Below, piece by piece: positions 15,361 to 24,091 of a DNA stretch of 64,000 nt. The stretch covers positions 1-64,000 of the forward strand of contig CASEGL010000002.1 of assembly GCA_949287525.1 (NCBI GenBank). Reading direction: 5' to 3'. The translations under genes were made by a program, and so were the position numbers. Below the pieces are notes generated by a model. It ran no database searches and had not been told where the DNA came from. It worked only from the letters and a program-made list of their open reading frames with translations. Position 1 is the stretch's first letter; each line of letters opens with the position of its first letter. The stretch is from an uncultured Rikenellaceae bacterium. Its GTDB lineage: Bacteria > Bacteroidota > Bacteroidia > Bacteroidales > Rikenellaceae.

Positions 15361-16797
15361 ATGGCTAAAAAACTACCGAATATGTACGACGTGAAATCGA
15401 AAGTCGCCACGGAATTCATCGACCATGGCGAGATTCTGGATACGATGGCCTATGCACAGGCCCACAAACACGACCGCGCCCTGATCGAGAGCATTCTCGA
15501 CAAGGCCGAGGCGGCCAAAGGCATCACCCACCGCGAGGCGGCCGTGCTGCTGGAGTGCGATCTGGAGGATCTGAACGAACGGATGTTCGACCTGGCCCGC
15601 CGGATCAAGGAGAAGATCTACGGCAACCGCATCGTGATGTTCGCGCCGCTCTACCTCTCCAACTATTGCGTGAACGGCTGCACCTACTGCCCCTACCACG
15701 CCAAGAACAAGACCATGCTGCGCAAGCGGCTCACGCAGGAGGAGATCGAGAAGGAGGTGATCGCCCTGCAGGACATGGGCCACAAGCGGCTGGCGCTCGA
15801 GGCGGGCGAGCATCCGCTCAACTCGATCGAGTATATTCTGGAGAGCATCAAGACCATCTACGGCATCAAGCACAAGAACGGTGCGATCCGCCGCGTGAAC
15901 GTCAATATCGCCGCCACGACGGTCGAGAACTACCGCAAGCTGGCCGACGCCGGCATCGGCACCTACATCCTCTTCCAGGAGACCTACAACAAGGAGAACT
16001 ACGAGAAGCTCCACCCCTACGGTCCCAAGAGCAACTACGCCTACCACACCGAGGCGATGGACCGCGCCATGGAGGGCGGCATCGACGACGTGGGTATCGG
16101 CGTGCTGTTCGGCCTGACGGGCTATCTCTACGACTTTGTCGGCCTCATCATGCATGCCGAGCATCTTGAGGCGGCGCACGGCGTGGGTCCCCACACCATC
16201 AGCGTGCCGCGCATCTGCCCGGCCGACGACATCGACGTGGCCGAGTTCGAGAATGCCCTGCCCGACGACATCTTCCACAAGATCGTGGCCGTCATCCGCA
16301 TCACGGTTCCCTATACGGGCATGATTATCTCCACCCGCGAGTCGCAGGCCTCGCGCGAGAAGGTACTGGAGCTGGGCGTGTCGCAGATCAGCGGCGGTTC
16401 CAATACGGGTGTGGGCGGCTACGACGAGAGCGACCGCACCGAGACCGATACCGCGCAGTTCGACGTGAGCGACCACCGCACCCTCGACCAGATCATTGCC
16501 TGGCTGATCGACCTCGGCTATGTGCCGAGCTTCTGTACGGCCTGCTACCGGCTGGGACGTACGGGCGACCGCTTCATGTCGCTCGTCAAGACGGGACAGA
16601 TCGCCAACTGCTGCGCCCCGAACGCCCTGATGACCCTCAAGGAGTATCTGGTGGACTACGCTTCGCCGCAGACCCGCATCAAGGGCGAGAAGATGATCCG
16701 CGAACAGATGGCCAAGGTGCCGAACGAGAAGGTGCGCGAGCGCGCCACGGCCAACCTCGACGCCATCGAAAAAGGCGAACGCGACTTCCGCTTCTGA
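15361..16797 (+). CDS. hydG: [FeFe]-hydrogenase maturation tyrosine lyase HydG
   Basis: Radical SAM enzyme that cleaves tyrosine to p-cresol, CO and cyanide and assembles an Fe(CO)2(CN)-cysteine synthon. At 478 residues it has the expected length. The N-terminal radical SAM motif is Cys103-Cys107-Cys110 (NYCVNGCTYC). The C-terminal extension that holds the auxiliary cluster shows FCTACYRLGRTG and NCCAPNALMTLKEYL (about 384-425). It is related to thiamine ThiH but longer, and lies between hydE and hydF. Confidence 0.97.
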   Translation: MAKKLPNMYDVKSKVATEFIDHGEILDTMAYAQAHKHDRALIESILDKAEAAKGITHREAAVLLECDLEDLNERMFDLARRIKEKIYGNRIVMFAPLYLSNYCVNGCTYCPYHAKNKTMLRKRLTQEEIEKEVIALQDMGHKRLALEAGEHPLNSIEYILESIKTIYGIKHKNGAIRRVNVNIAATTVENYRKLADAGIGTYILFQETYNKENYEKLHPYGPKSNYAYHTEAMDRAMEGGIDDVGIGVLFGLTGYLYDFVGLIMHAEHLEAAHGVGPHTISVPRICPADDIDVAEFENALPDDIFHKIVAVIRITVPYTGMIISTRESQASREKVLELGVSQISGGSNTGVGGYDESDRTETDTAQFDVSDHRTLDQIIAWLIDLGYVPSFCTACYRLGRTGDRFMSLVKTGQIANCCAPNALMTLKEYLVDYASPQTRIKGEKMIREQMAKVPNEKVRERATANLDAIEKGERDFRF

Positions 16798-16852
16798 CGG
16801 CGGCAACCCATTCCAACCACCAACCGTACAACACGAAAGCAACATACAGACC

Positions 16853-18049
16853 ATGGAAAATACACCCCGCGCCAACCGCGTACACATCGGCATTTACGGT
16901 AAATGCAACAGCGGCAAATCGTCGCTCATCAATGCCATCACCGGCCAGCAGACGGCCGTCGTTTCGGAACTGCCCGGCACGACGACCGATCCGGTGACCA
17001 AAAGCATGGAGGTTCCCGGACTGGGAGCTGTCACGTTTATCGACACGGCCGGCTTCGACGACGACAGCGAGCTGGGCGAGCGCCGTCTCGAACAGACCCG
17101 CAAGGCGGTCGACCGGACGGACATCGCACTGGTCGTGTACGGCGCGGGCGACAGCGACACGGAGGACGAATGGGTGCGCATGTTCGGTCAGCGCAACATT
17201 CCCGTCGTGGCGGTGCTGAACAAGATCGACGCCATCGCCGACCGCGGGGCGCTCGTCGAGCGGATGCGCCGCCGCACGGGCATGGAACCGGTGGCGGTCA
17301 GCGCACGCACGGGCGAGGGGATCGACGCCCTCATCCGCCGGCTGGGCGAACTGGGACGCGGAGCGGCCGACGAGGCGACCATCACGGGCGACCTCGTGTC
17401 GCAGGGCGACGTGGTGATGCTGGTCATGCCGCAGGATGCGCAGGCGCCCAAGGGGCGGCTGATCCTGCCGCAGGTGCAGACCATCCGCGAGCTGCTCGAC
17501 AAGCAGTGCATCGTGGTGAGCTGCACGCCCGACGGCATGGAGGGGGCGCTGCGGTCGCTGGCTGCCGCGCCGAAGCTCATCATCACCGACTCGCAGGCCT
17601 TTGCCGCCGTGAGCCGTCTGACGCCGGCCGAGAGCCTGCTCACCTCCTTCTCGGTGCTTTTCGCCAACTACAAGGGCGACATCGACAGCTTCGTCGCCGG
17701 ATCGGCCGCCATCGACCGCCTCACCGAGCAGTCGCGCGTGCTGATTGCCGAGGCATGCACCCACGCACCCGCCACGGAGGACATCGGCCGTGTGAAGATT
17801 CCCAACCTGCTGCGCAAGCGGGTGGGGCAGGGGCTGCGGATCGACGTGGTGGGCGGCACCGACTTCCCTGAGGATCTGACCCCCTACGATCTGGTGATCC
17901 ACTGCGGCGCCTGCATGTTCAACCGGCGCCACGTCCTTTCGCGTCTGGCGCGTGCCGAGGCGCAGGGCGTGCCGATGACCAACTACGGCATCACGATCGC
18001 CCGACTGACGGGCATCCTCGATCGGGTGGTCTATCCGAAGAGCCGGTAG
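16853..18049 (+). CDS. hydF: [FeFe]-hydrogenase maturation GTPase HydF
   Basis: GTPase and scaffold that receives the diiron subcluster from HydE/HydG and delivers it to the hydrogenase. The 398 residues have a TrmE-like G domain with P-loop GKCNSGKS (16-23), switch II FIDTAGFDDD (about 61-70) and NKID (about 123-126), then dimerisation and cluster-binding domains. The C-terminal cysteines in CTHAP and HCGACMFNRRH fit the known 4Fe-4S site. It lies 55 bases after hydG. No hydrogenase catalytic subunit is present in the window. Confidence 0.96.
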   Translation: MENTPRANRVHIGIYGKCNSGKSSLINAITGQQTAVVSELPGTTTDPVTKSMEVPGLGAVTFIDTAGFDDDSELGERRLEQTRKAVDRTDIALVVYGAGDSDTEDEWVRMFGQRNIPVVAVLNKIDAIADRGALVERMRRRTGMEPVAVSARTGEGIDALIRRLGELGRGAADEATITGDLVSQGDVVMLVMPQDAQAPKGRLILPQVQTIRELLDKQCIVVSCTPDGMEGALRSLAAAPKLIITDSQAFAAVSRLTPAESLLTSFSVLFANYKGDIDSFVAGSAAIDRLTEQSRVLIAEACTHAPATEDIGRVKIPNLLRKRVGQGLRIDVVGGTDFPEDLTPYDLVIHCGACMFNRRHVLSRLARAEAQGVPMTNYGITIARLTGILDRVVYPKSR

Positions 18050-18167
18050 CGGCGGGCGATTTTTTTGCCGGAGGCAGATGCGAACCGTTGCTGTCGCGGC
18101 GTTTTAAGAACGTGCGTTGCACGATTTTTGCAAAGCAGAAGAAACGAGAATAAACCTAAACGATCCT

Positions 18168-19148
18168 ATGCACGGAATCAATTGTATCGGAATACTTACG
18201 TCGGGGGGCGACGCTCCCGGCATGAACGCAGCCATTCGGGCCGTAACGCGAACCGCATTGTACAACGGTTTTGAGGTCAGGGCCATTTACCACGGCTTCA
18301 GGGGACTGGTGGACGGCGAGATCGTGCCGTTCCGTTCGGAGAATGTCAGCAACATCATCCAGCTCGGCGGTACGGTACTCAAGACGGCCCGCAGCAAGGA
18401 GTTCATGACCTACGACGGCCGCTGTAAGGCGTATGCCAACATGCAGAAGGAGGGAATCGATGCGCTGGTGGTGGTCGGCGGCGACGGTTCGCTGGCCGGT
18501 GCGCGCGAGTTTGCGGCGGAGTTCGACCTGCCGATCGTCGGGCTGCCCGGAACGATCGACAACGACCTCTCCGGTACGGACACCACCATCGGCTACGATA
18601 CGGCGCTGAATACGATCATCCAGGCGGTGGACAAGATCCGCGATACGGCCATGTCGCACGAGCGCCTCTTCTTCATCGAGGTGATGGGGCGTAACGCCGG
18701 TTTCCTGGCGCTGAACGGTGCGATTGCCACGGGTGCCGAAGCGGCGATCATTCCGGAGATCGCGACGGAGGTCGATCAGCTGGGCGAGTTGATCCGCAGC
18801 GGATTCAACCACCACAAGAACAGCAGCATCGTGCTGGTGGCCGAGAGCGAGGTGACGGGCGGTGCGATCGGACTGGCCGAACGCGTGCGGAAGGAGTATC
18901 CCGAATACGACGTGCGGGTGACCATTCTGGGCCATATCCAGCGCGGCGGATCGCCCACGGCGGCGGACCGCATCCTGGCGACCCGCATGGGCGAGGCAGC
19001 CGTCACGGCCCTCATCGAGGGACAGCGCAACATCATGGTCGGCATCCAGAACGACCAGCTGGTCTATGTCCCCTTCTCGAAAGCGATTCGGGACGACAAG
19101 CCGATCAACCGCAACCTGCTGCAGACGATCAAGATGCTCTCCATCTGA
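18168..19148 (+). CDS. pfkA: 6-phosphofructokinase
   Basis: Phosphorylates fructose 6-phosphate to fructose 1,6-bisphosphate in glycolysis. The 326 residues have the ATP-dependent PfkA pattern: [18 protein letters not shown] (about 8-25), [11 protein letters not shown] (about 100-110), the catalytic [12 protein letters not shown] (about 123-134) and [12 protein letters not shown] (about 171-182). The Gly in GGDGS favours ATP rather than pyrophosphate as donor. The start at 18168 was chosen because the fold begins at [14 protein letters not shown]. Monocistronic, ending at the terminator at 19173. Confidence 0.96.
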   Translation: MHGINCIGILTSGGDAPGMNAAIRAVTRTALYNGFEVRAIYHGFRGLVDGEIVPFRSENVSNIIQLGGTVLKTARSKEFMTYDGRCKAYANMQKEGIDALVVVGGDGSLAGAREFAAEFDLPIVGLPGTIDNDLSGTDTTIGYDTALNTIIQAVDKIRDTAMSHERLFFIEVMGRNAGFLALNGAIATGAEAAIIPEIATEVDQLGELIRSGFNHHKNSSIVLVAESEVTGGAIGLAERVRKEYPEYDVRVTILGHIQRGGSPTAADRILATRMGEAAVTALIEGQRNIMVGIQNDQLVYVPFSKAIRDDKPINRNLLQTIKMLSI

Positions 19149-19172
19149 CCCTCGGCGGAAGGGACAAATGAA

Positions 19173-19206
19173 AAGGGGTTGCACCGTGCGGTGCAGCCCC
19201 TTCTTC
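19173..19206. terminator. terminator between pfkA and the M28 gene
   Basis: Arms 19173-19185 and 19190-19202 (one wobble) around a 4-base loop, with T-rich flanks in both orientations. Confidence 0.8.
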
Positions 19207-19225
19207 GTTGCGGGTAATACGGCGG

Positions 19226-20710
19226 TCAGAACAGGTAGCTCACCGTGAAGTAGGCCGACGTGCCGCGCATGGCCATCACGCCTTTGGGGAAAAGGCGCGA
19301 CAGGTCGCCCAGAACCGTACAGCCGATGCCGACGTGTCTCATCTGCCAGCCGAACTGGAAGGCGATGCCGCCTCCGTGGGGATTGAAGTCGGTGTCGGCA
19401 TAGTTGATCCGGCTGGAGAACGTATAGCTGTAATAGCCGCCCAGGCCGACGTAGAGGTAGCCGTCCAGTATGCCGTCCGTCGAGTCGATGGTCAGCAGGC
19501 AGGAGACCGGTACGGTGAGCGACGACATCTCCAGTTTGCGGAATCCGTTGCTGACGATCAGCTGGCCGGTCGTCGGATCGGCTTCGGGGAAACGGAAGGT
19601 GCGGTGCTGGTAGAGCAGGTTGGCCCGCAGGGCGAAGTGCCGGTTGATGTTGTACTGCCCCGTGATGCCGGCATTCCACGAGAAGCGCTCCCGTCCGCGG
19701 ACGGCGCTGTGGGGGATGACCAGCGACGAGGAGCCTATGCCGGCCGTAATACCGCCGTTGAAGCGTTCCTGACGCGGCTCACGAACCGTCTTGGGGGCGA
19801 TTTCGGGGCGGGTGGCCATATCCATTGCCAGGGCGGTCGTATAGTCCGTAATGGCCGCCATGCCTTCGTAGTCGAGTTTTTCGGCCGTGTCCTCCGGCTG
19901 GTGGTAGGGCGACTTGGTGCCGGTAGTCAGCAGCACGGCCGGAATGTCGCGGGAGATGAAAGCGGCGTGATCCGAAGAGGTGAAGACATCGTGCGGACTG
20001 TTCTGCATCCGGAGGGTCAGGTCTGCATGCGGGATCTCCGCGAAGAGCGCTTCCCCGTCAGCCAGGGTACCCACGCCTTTGATGCGCAGGGTCTCCGCAC
20101 CGGCCAGCCAGCCCACCATGTCGATGCTGGCCATGAACTTCACATTCTCCTTCGCCATGTTGTCCACAAGTGCTTCGGAACCGTAGAGTCCCTTCTCCTC
20201 GCCGTCGAAAGCGACGAACAGCACGGTGCGTTTCAGCTGCTGCTCCCGTTCCTTGAGACGGCGCGCCGTCTCGATCAGTACGGCCGTACCGGAGGCGTTG
20301 TCGTCGGCGCCGTGATAGATGACCGTATCCCGTCCCTTGATGCGGAAACCGAGGTGGTCGTAGTGGGCGCCCAGAATGATGTATTCGCTGCGCAGCTGCG
20401 GATCGTTGCCCGGCAGGAAGCCGACCACGTTGGCGTAATGGCCTCCGTTGCGCTCAAAGCGTTGGATGAACGAACGGTCGCCGTCATCCCTGGTCGCTCC
20501 CGGCCGGAGGCCGATGGCAGCGAATTCGCTTTCGATGTAGTCGGCGGCGCGGCGGCTGGCCTCGCTGCCTCCTGCGCGTCCCAGCAGGCTGTCCGCCGTT
20601 AGCGTATCCACATGGCCGCGCAGGCGTATTGCCGTCGGGTCGGACGGCGACTTGGCTGCAGCCAGGCCGCACAGGGCGGCGCACAGGGCGGATAGAATCG
20701 TTTTCTTCAT
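19226..20710 (-). CDS. secreted M28 metallopeptidase fused to a C-terminal outer-membrane beta-barrel-like domain
   Basis: The 494 residues start with a signal peptide (1-19). Residues about 30-300 form an M28 aminopeptidase domain with the co-catalytic zinc ligands visible: HYDHLG (His116), GADDNASG (Asp136), the EE pair GEEKGLYGS (171-172), Asp197 in SIDMVG and His270 in SPYHQPED. After about residue 315 the sequence changes to alternating hydrophobic and polar strands (SSLVIPHSAVRGRERFSW, FALRANLLYQHRTFRF, LYVGLGGYYSYTF) and ends in an aromatic ...YFTVSYLF, like an 8-stranded outer-membrane barrel. This would anchor the peptidase at the cell surface or outer membrane. The domain pairing is unusual in my experience. 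Confidence 0.88.
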   Translation of the reverse strand: MKKTILSALCAALCGLAAAKSPSDPTAIRLRGHVDTLTADSLLGRAGGSEASRRAADYIESEFAAIGLRPGATRDDGDRSFIQRFERNGGHYANVVGFLPGNDPQLRSEYIILGAHYDHLGFRIKGRDTVIYHGADDNASGTAVLIETARRLKEREQQLKRTVLFVAFDGEEKGLYGSEALVDNMAKENVKFMASIDMVGWLAGAETLRIKGVGTLADGEALFAEIPHADLTLRMQNSPHDVFTSSDHAAFISRDIPAVLLTTGTKSPYHQPEDTAEKLDYEGMAAITDYTTALAMDMATRPEIAPKTVREPRQERFNGGITAGIGSSSLVIPHSAVRGRERFSWNAGITGQYNINRHFALRANLLYQHRTFRFPEADPTTGQLIVSNGFRKLEMSSLTVPVSCLLTIDSTDGILDGYLYVGLGGYYSYTFSSRINYADTDFNPHGGGIAFQFGWQMRHVGIGCTVLGDLSRLFPKGVMAMRGTSAYFTVSYLF

Positions 20711-20738
20711 GAATATGTGCGTTTCGGATGAGCAAAAA

Positions 20739-20765
20739 GAAAGGGCGGCACGATTCCGCCCTTTC
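20739..20765 (-). terminator. terminator after tyrS
   Basis: On the minus strand GAAAGGGCGG (20765-20756) pairs with CCGCCCTTTC (20748-20739), followed by a T run. It ends tyrS before the M28 gene. Confidence 0.75.
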
Positions 20766-20789
20766 CTTCGTATGCGGATTCCGGCCGGT

Positions 20790-22079
20790 CTATTCGGCGA
20801 TCAGCAGGAAGTAGTTTTTCTTGCCTTTCTGCAGGACGAGGTATTTGCCGGCAATGAGGTCGTCGGCGGTCACCGTGCGGTCGGGTGCGGCGATCTTCTC
20901 CTTGTTGAGCGACACGCCGCCGCCCTGGATCAGCTTGCGCAGCTCGCCCTTGGAGGGAAATACGGGACACTTCTCCACGCACAGGTCGAGGATCGGCGCA
21001 CCCGCCTCGATCTCGCTGCGGGATACCGTGTACTGCGGCACGCCCTCGAAGACCTGCAGCAGCGTCTCGCCGTCCAGCCGGTGGAGCGCATCGGCCGTCG
21101 CGCCGCCGAAGAGGATCGACGAAGCCTCCACGGCGCGCTCGTAGTCGGCCTCGGAGTGGATCATGCAGGTCAGCTCGCGGGCCAGCGTCTTCTGGAGCCT
21201 GCGCTCGTGCGGAGCGGCCTCGTGTTCGGCAATCAGCGTCTCGATCTCCTCCCGTCCGAGGAACGTGAAGATCTTGATGTAGCTCTTGGCATCCTCGTCG
21301 CTCACGTTCAGCCAGAACTGGTAGAACTTGTAGGGCGATGTGTAGCGGGCGTCGAGCCATACGTTGCCGCTCTCGGTCTTGCCGAACTTCGTGCCGTCGG
21401 CCTTCTTGATGAGCGGGCAGGTCATGCCGTACACCTGGCCGTTGTCGATGCGGCGGATCAGCTCCACGCCCGTGGTGATGTTGCCCCACTGGTCCGAACC
21501 GCCCAGCTGCAGGCGGCAGTTGTGGCGGCGGTAGAGCTGCATGAAGTCGTAGCCCTGCACCAGCTGGTAGGTGAACTCCGTGAACGACATGCCGTCACCC
21601 TCGCCGTTGAACCGCTTCTTGACCGAATCCTTGGCCATCATGTAGTTCACGGTGATGTGCTTGCCGATGTCGCGGATGAATTCGAGGAAGCCCATGTCCT
21701 TCATCCAGTCGTAGTTGTTCACCAGAATGGCGGCGTTGGGCGCTTGCGAGTCGAAGTCGATCAGGCGCGAGAGCTGCTGGCGGATGGCGTTTTGGTTGCG
21801 GCGCAGGGTCTCCTCGTCGAGCAGGTTGCGTTCGAGCGATTTGCCCGACGGGTCGCCGATCATGCCGGTTGCGCCGCCGATCAGCACCACGGGACGGTGG
21901 CCGCACCGCTGGAAATGTTTGAGGATCATCACTCCGACCAGGTGGCCGATGTGGAGCGAGTCGGCCGTCGGGTCAAAACCCAGGTAGGCCGTTGCCATGC
22001 CTTCTTTGAGGTAGTCTTCCGTACCGGGGATCATGTCGTGGATCATGCCCCGCCATTTCAGTTCTTCTACGAAATTCAT
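20790..22079 (-). CDS. tyrS: tyrosyl-tRNA synthetase
   Basis: Class I aminoacyl-tRNA synthetase charging tRNA-Tyr. The 429 residues show the HIGH-like SLHIGHLVG (about 36-44), tyrosine-binding [24 protein letters not shown] (about 174-197), the KMSKS-equivalent KFGKTESGN (about 231-239) and a C-terminal S4 RNA-binding domain (about 365-429). Own promoter upstream and own terminator downstream. Confidence 0.97.
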   Translation of the reverse strand: MNFVEELKWRGMIHDMIPGTEDYLKEGMATAYLGFDPTADSLHIGHLVGVMILKHFQRCGHRPVVLIGGATGMIGDPSGKSLERNLLDEETLRRNQNAIRQQLSRLIDFDSQAPNAAILVNNYDWMKDMGFLEFIRDIGKHITVNYMMAKDSVKKRFNGEGDGMSFTEFTYQLVQGYDFMQLYRRHNCRLQLGGSDQWGNITTGVELIRRIDNGQVYGMTCPLIKKADGTKFGKTESGNVWLDARYTSPYKFYQFWLNVSDEDAKSYIKIFTFLGREEIETLIAEHEAAPHERRLQKTLARELTCMIHSEADYERAVEASSILFGGATADALHRLDGETLLQVFEGVPQYTVSRSEIEAGAPILDLCVEKCPVFPSKGELRKLIQGGGVSLNKEKIAAPDRTVTADDLIAGKYLVLQKGKKNYFLLIAE

Positions 22080-22120
22080 CGATGTATGTCTGTTATTTCA
22101 AATGCGTTGTAAAGCGTGTG

Positions 22121-22152
22121 CAAATATAGGGCGAACCGCGCGAACGGCCAAA
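22121..22152 (-). promoter_or_regulatory. tyrS promoter
   Basis: Minus-strand TTTG (22152-22149), a 20-base spacer, then TATATTTG (22128-22121). Predicted start about 35 bases before the tyrS ATG. Confidence 0.75.
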
Positions 22153-22165
22153 GGTTCCGCCCCGA

Positions 22166-22816
22166 TCATGCGGTCGTTGCGGGCGGATGGACGGGCGACT
22201 TGCACCAGGGCAGCAGTCCGCACTCCCCGCAGCGCGGATTGCGCGCCGTGCAGACGTAGCGGCCGTGCAGGATGAGCCAGTGGTGGGCGGTCGGCAGCAG
22301 GTGGGAGGGGATGTGGGCCGTCAGCTGCTGTTCGGCCTGCAGCGGATTCCTGGCGTTGCGGGTCAGCCCCAGCCGGCGCGACACGCGGAACACGTGCGTA
22401 TCGACGGCCAGCACCTCGCGGTGAAAGACCACCGAAGCCACCACGTTGGCCGTCTTGCGTCCCACGCCCGGCAGTTTCTGGAGGTCGTCCACGTTGTCCG
22501 GCACCGTGCCGCCGAAATCGCGGACGAGCGTCCGTGCCATGGCGGCCAGATTCTTGGCCTTGTTGTTGGGATAGGAGATGCTCCGGATATAGGGGAAGAT
22601 CTCTTCGGCCGAGGCTTCGGCCATCGCTTCCGGCGTCGGGAACCGCCTGAAGAGCGCCGGCGTGGTCATGTTCACCCGCTTGTCGGTGCATTGCGCCGAG
22701 AGGATGGTAGCCACCAGCAGTTCGTAGGGCGTGGTGTAGCGGAGTTCGGTTTCGGCCACCGGCATGTGTTCCTGAAACCACCCGATCACGCCCTGGTATC
22801 GTTCCTCGGTTCTCAT
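22166..22816 (-). CDS. nth: endonuclease III
   Basis: DNA glycosylase and AP lyase removing oxidised pyrimidines in base excision repair. The 216 residues contain the helix-hairpin-helix LPGVGRKTANVV with the catalytic Lys (about 114-125), the catalytic Asp in VDTHVFRVSRRLG (about 138-150) and the 4Fe-4S motif C-x6-C-x2-C-x5-C (CTARNPRCGECGLLPWC, about 188-204). It lies 33 bases after manA on the same strand, so the two are probably co-transcribed. Confidence 0.96.
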   Translation of the reverse strand: MRTEERYQGVIGWFQEHMPVAETELRYTTPYELLVATILSAQCTDKRVNMTTPALFRRFPTPEAMAEASAEEIFPYIRSISYPNNKAKNLAAMARTLVRDFGGTVPDNVDDLQKLPGVGRKTANVVASVVFHREVLAVDTHVFRVSRRLGLTRNARNPLQAEQQLTAHIPSHLLPTAHHWLILHGRYVCTARNPRCGECGLLPWCKSPVHPPATTA

Positions 22817-22849
22817 CGTTTCGTCATTCTCCGGATCGTGCGCGGCGGA

Positions 22850-23830
22850 TCATTTCATGTAGATCTCCAGCAGCGTGGCGTTGCCCGTCAGACGGACCTC
22901 GTCGAGTTCGGCCGGCAGCAGGAGGGTTTCCAGTGCGCCGAGCCGTTCCTCGCCGCCTTCCGTGCGGATCGTGACGCTCCCTTCGGTGCAGACGTAGATC
23001 ACGAAGCTGTCCAGATCGGCGTAGTCGCGGGTCAGACCGCCCTGCAGCTGGATCAGGTTCGTGGTGAAGAAGGGGGTGGACAAGGCCTCCTGCGAGACGT
23101 TGGGCTGGGCGGCCACCATGTAGAGGTGTTCGTCCGTATGGCCGAACGAGATGGCTTCGGCCGCCTCCTCGGTGTGCAGGGCGCGCGGCCTGCCGTCTGC
23201 ATCGAGGCGCCCCCAGTCCGAAATGCGGTAGGAGATGTCCGAGGTCTCCTGGATCTCGGCGATCAGAATGCCCGGTCCGATGGTGTGGATCGTGCCGGCC
23301 GGCACATAGTAGATGTCGCCCTTGCGGACGCGGTAGCGCCCCAGCAGCTCGGTCAGCGTGCCGTCGGCCACGGCCTGCAGGTACTCCTCGCGCGAGACGG
23401 GGCGGTTGAAGCCGATGTAGACTGCGGCATCCGGTTCGCAATCGACGACGTACCACATTTCGGTTTTGCCGCGGCAGCCGTGGTACGCCTCGGCCAGTGC
23501 ATCGTCCGGGTGGACCTGCAGGGAGAGCCGCTCGCGGGCGTCGATGAACTTGACCAGTACGGGAAACTCCAGCCCGTAGCGTTCGTATATCTTGTCGCCG
23601 ACCAGATCGCCCATATAGACTTCGGTCAGTTCTTCCAGATTGTTGGATTTCAGGAAGCCGTTTGCCGCCACCGACAGGTTGCCCCGTACGCCGGAGATTT
23701 CCCAACTTTCGCTGATGCGGTCGGCGGAGGCGGCCAGCTTGCGCGGCACCTTCTTGCCGGCCGTGGGCAGTCGGTGGCCGCCCCAGATGGCGGTTTTGAG
23801 TATCGGCTTGAATTTCAGAGGATAAAGCAT
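22850..23830 (-). CDS. manA: mannose-6-phosphate isomerase, class I
   Basis: Zinc enzyme interconverting mannose 6-phosphate and fructose 6-phosphate, linking mannose use and GDP-sugar synthesis to glycolysis. The 326 residues have the cupin metal motif QVHPDDALAE (about 96-105) with further ligands in GKTEMWYVVD (about 112-121), and the family opening YPLKFKPILKTAIWGG. Start 23830 was preferred because the opening motif begins there. A perfect 8-base inverted repeat lies 72-90 bases upstream of the start codon. Confidence 0.93.
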   Translation of the reverse strand: MLYPLKFKPILKTAIWGGHRLPTAGKKVPRKLAASADRISESWEISGVRGNLSVAANGFLKSNNLEELTEVYMGDLVGDKIYERYGLEFPVLVKFIDARERLSLQVHPDDALAEAYHGCRGKTEMWYVVDCEPDAAVYIGFNRPVSREEYLQAVADGTLTELLGRYRVRKGDIYYVPAGTIHTIGPGILIAEIQETSDISYRISDWGRLDADGRPRALHTEEAAEAISFGHTDEHLYMVAAQPNVSQEALSTPFFTTNLIQLQGGLTRDYADLDSFVIYVCTEGSVTIRTEGGEERLGALETLLLPAELDEVRLTGNATLLEIYMK

Positions 23831-23886
23831 TGTCCTTCGTGTCGTAAGCGGGGCGTTGAATCGGCCGCGCATGCGTTAGTTCCGAC

Positions 23887-23902
23887 AAATTTACAAAAAT
23901 AT
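23887..23902 (-). promoter_or_regulatory. possible manA -7 boxes
   Basis: Two overlapping-family matches on the minus strand, TATTTTTG (23902-23895) and TAAATTTG (23894-23887). No clear -33 element is seen, so this promoter is tentative. Confidence 0.4.
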
Positions 23903-23920
23903 CGCAGGAAACCTGCGATC
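23902..23920. repeat. perfect inverted repeat upstream of manA
   Basis: ATCGCAGG-AAA-CCTGCGAT: 8-base arms with a 3-base centre, abutting the upstream edge of the putative manA -7 boxes. Operator-like. Confidence 0.65.
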
Positions 23921-24091
23921 GTTCGGGTTTCCGTACAACGGCCTGTATGCGGGTTTTGGGCGGGACGGAGCGGTCTGGCAAGCGGGTTGGGCGGCATTGC
24001 GATTTTTTTATTCGCTGCAAAATGAGTAACTTCGTATGCTTAACAAACCCGTTTGCGGGGTTTCCCGAAATGGCTTCAAATCGGTAAGCGT

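Noticed and set aside
15373..16893. Long minus-strand open frame opposite hydG
   Set aside because: Antisense shadow of hydG; low-complexity Val/Leu/His/Ala composition and no recognisable domain.
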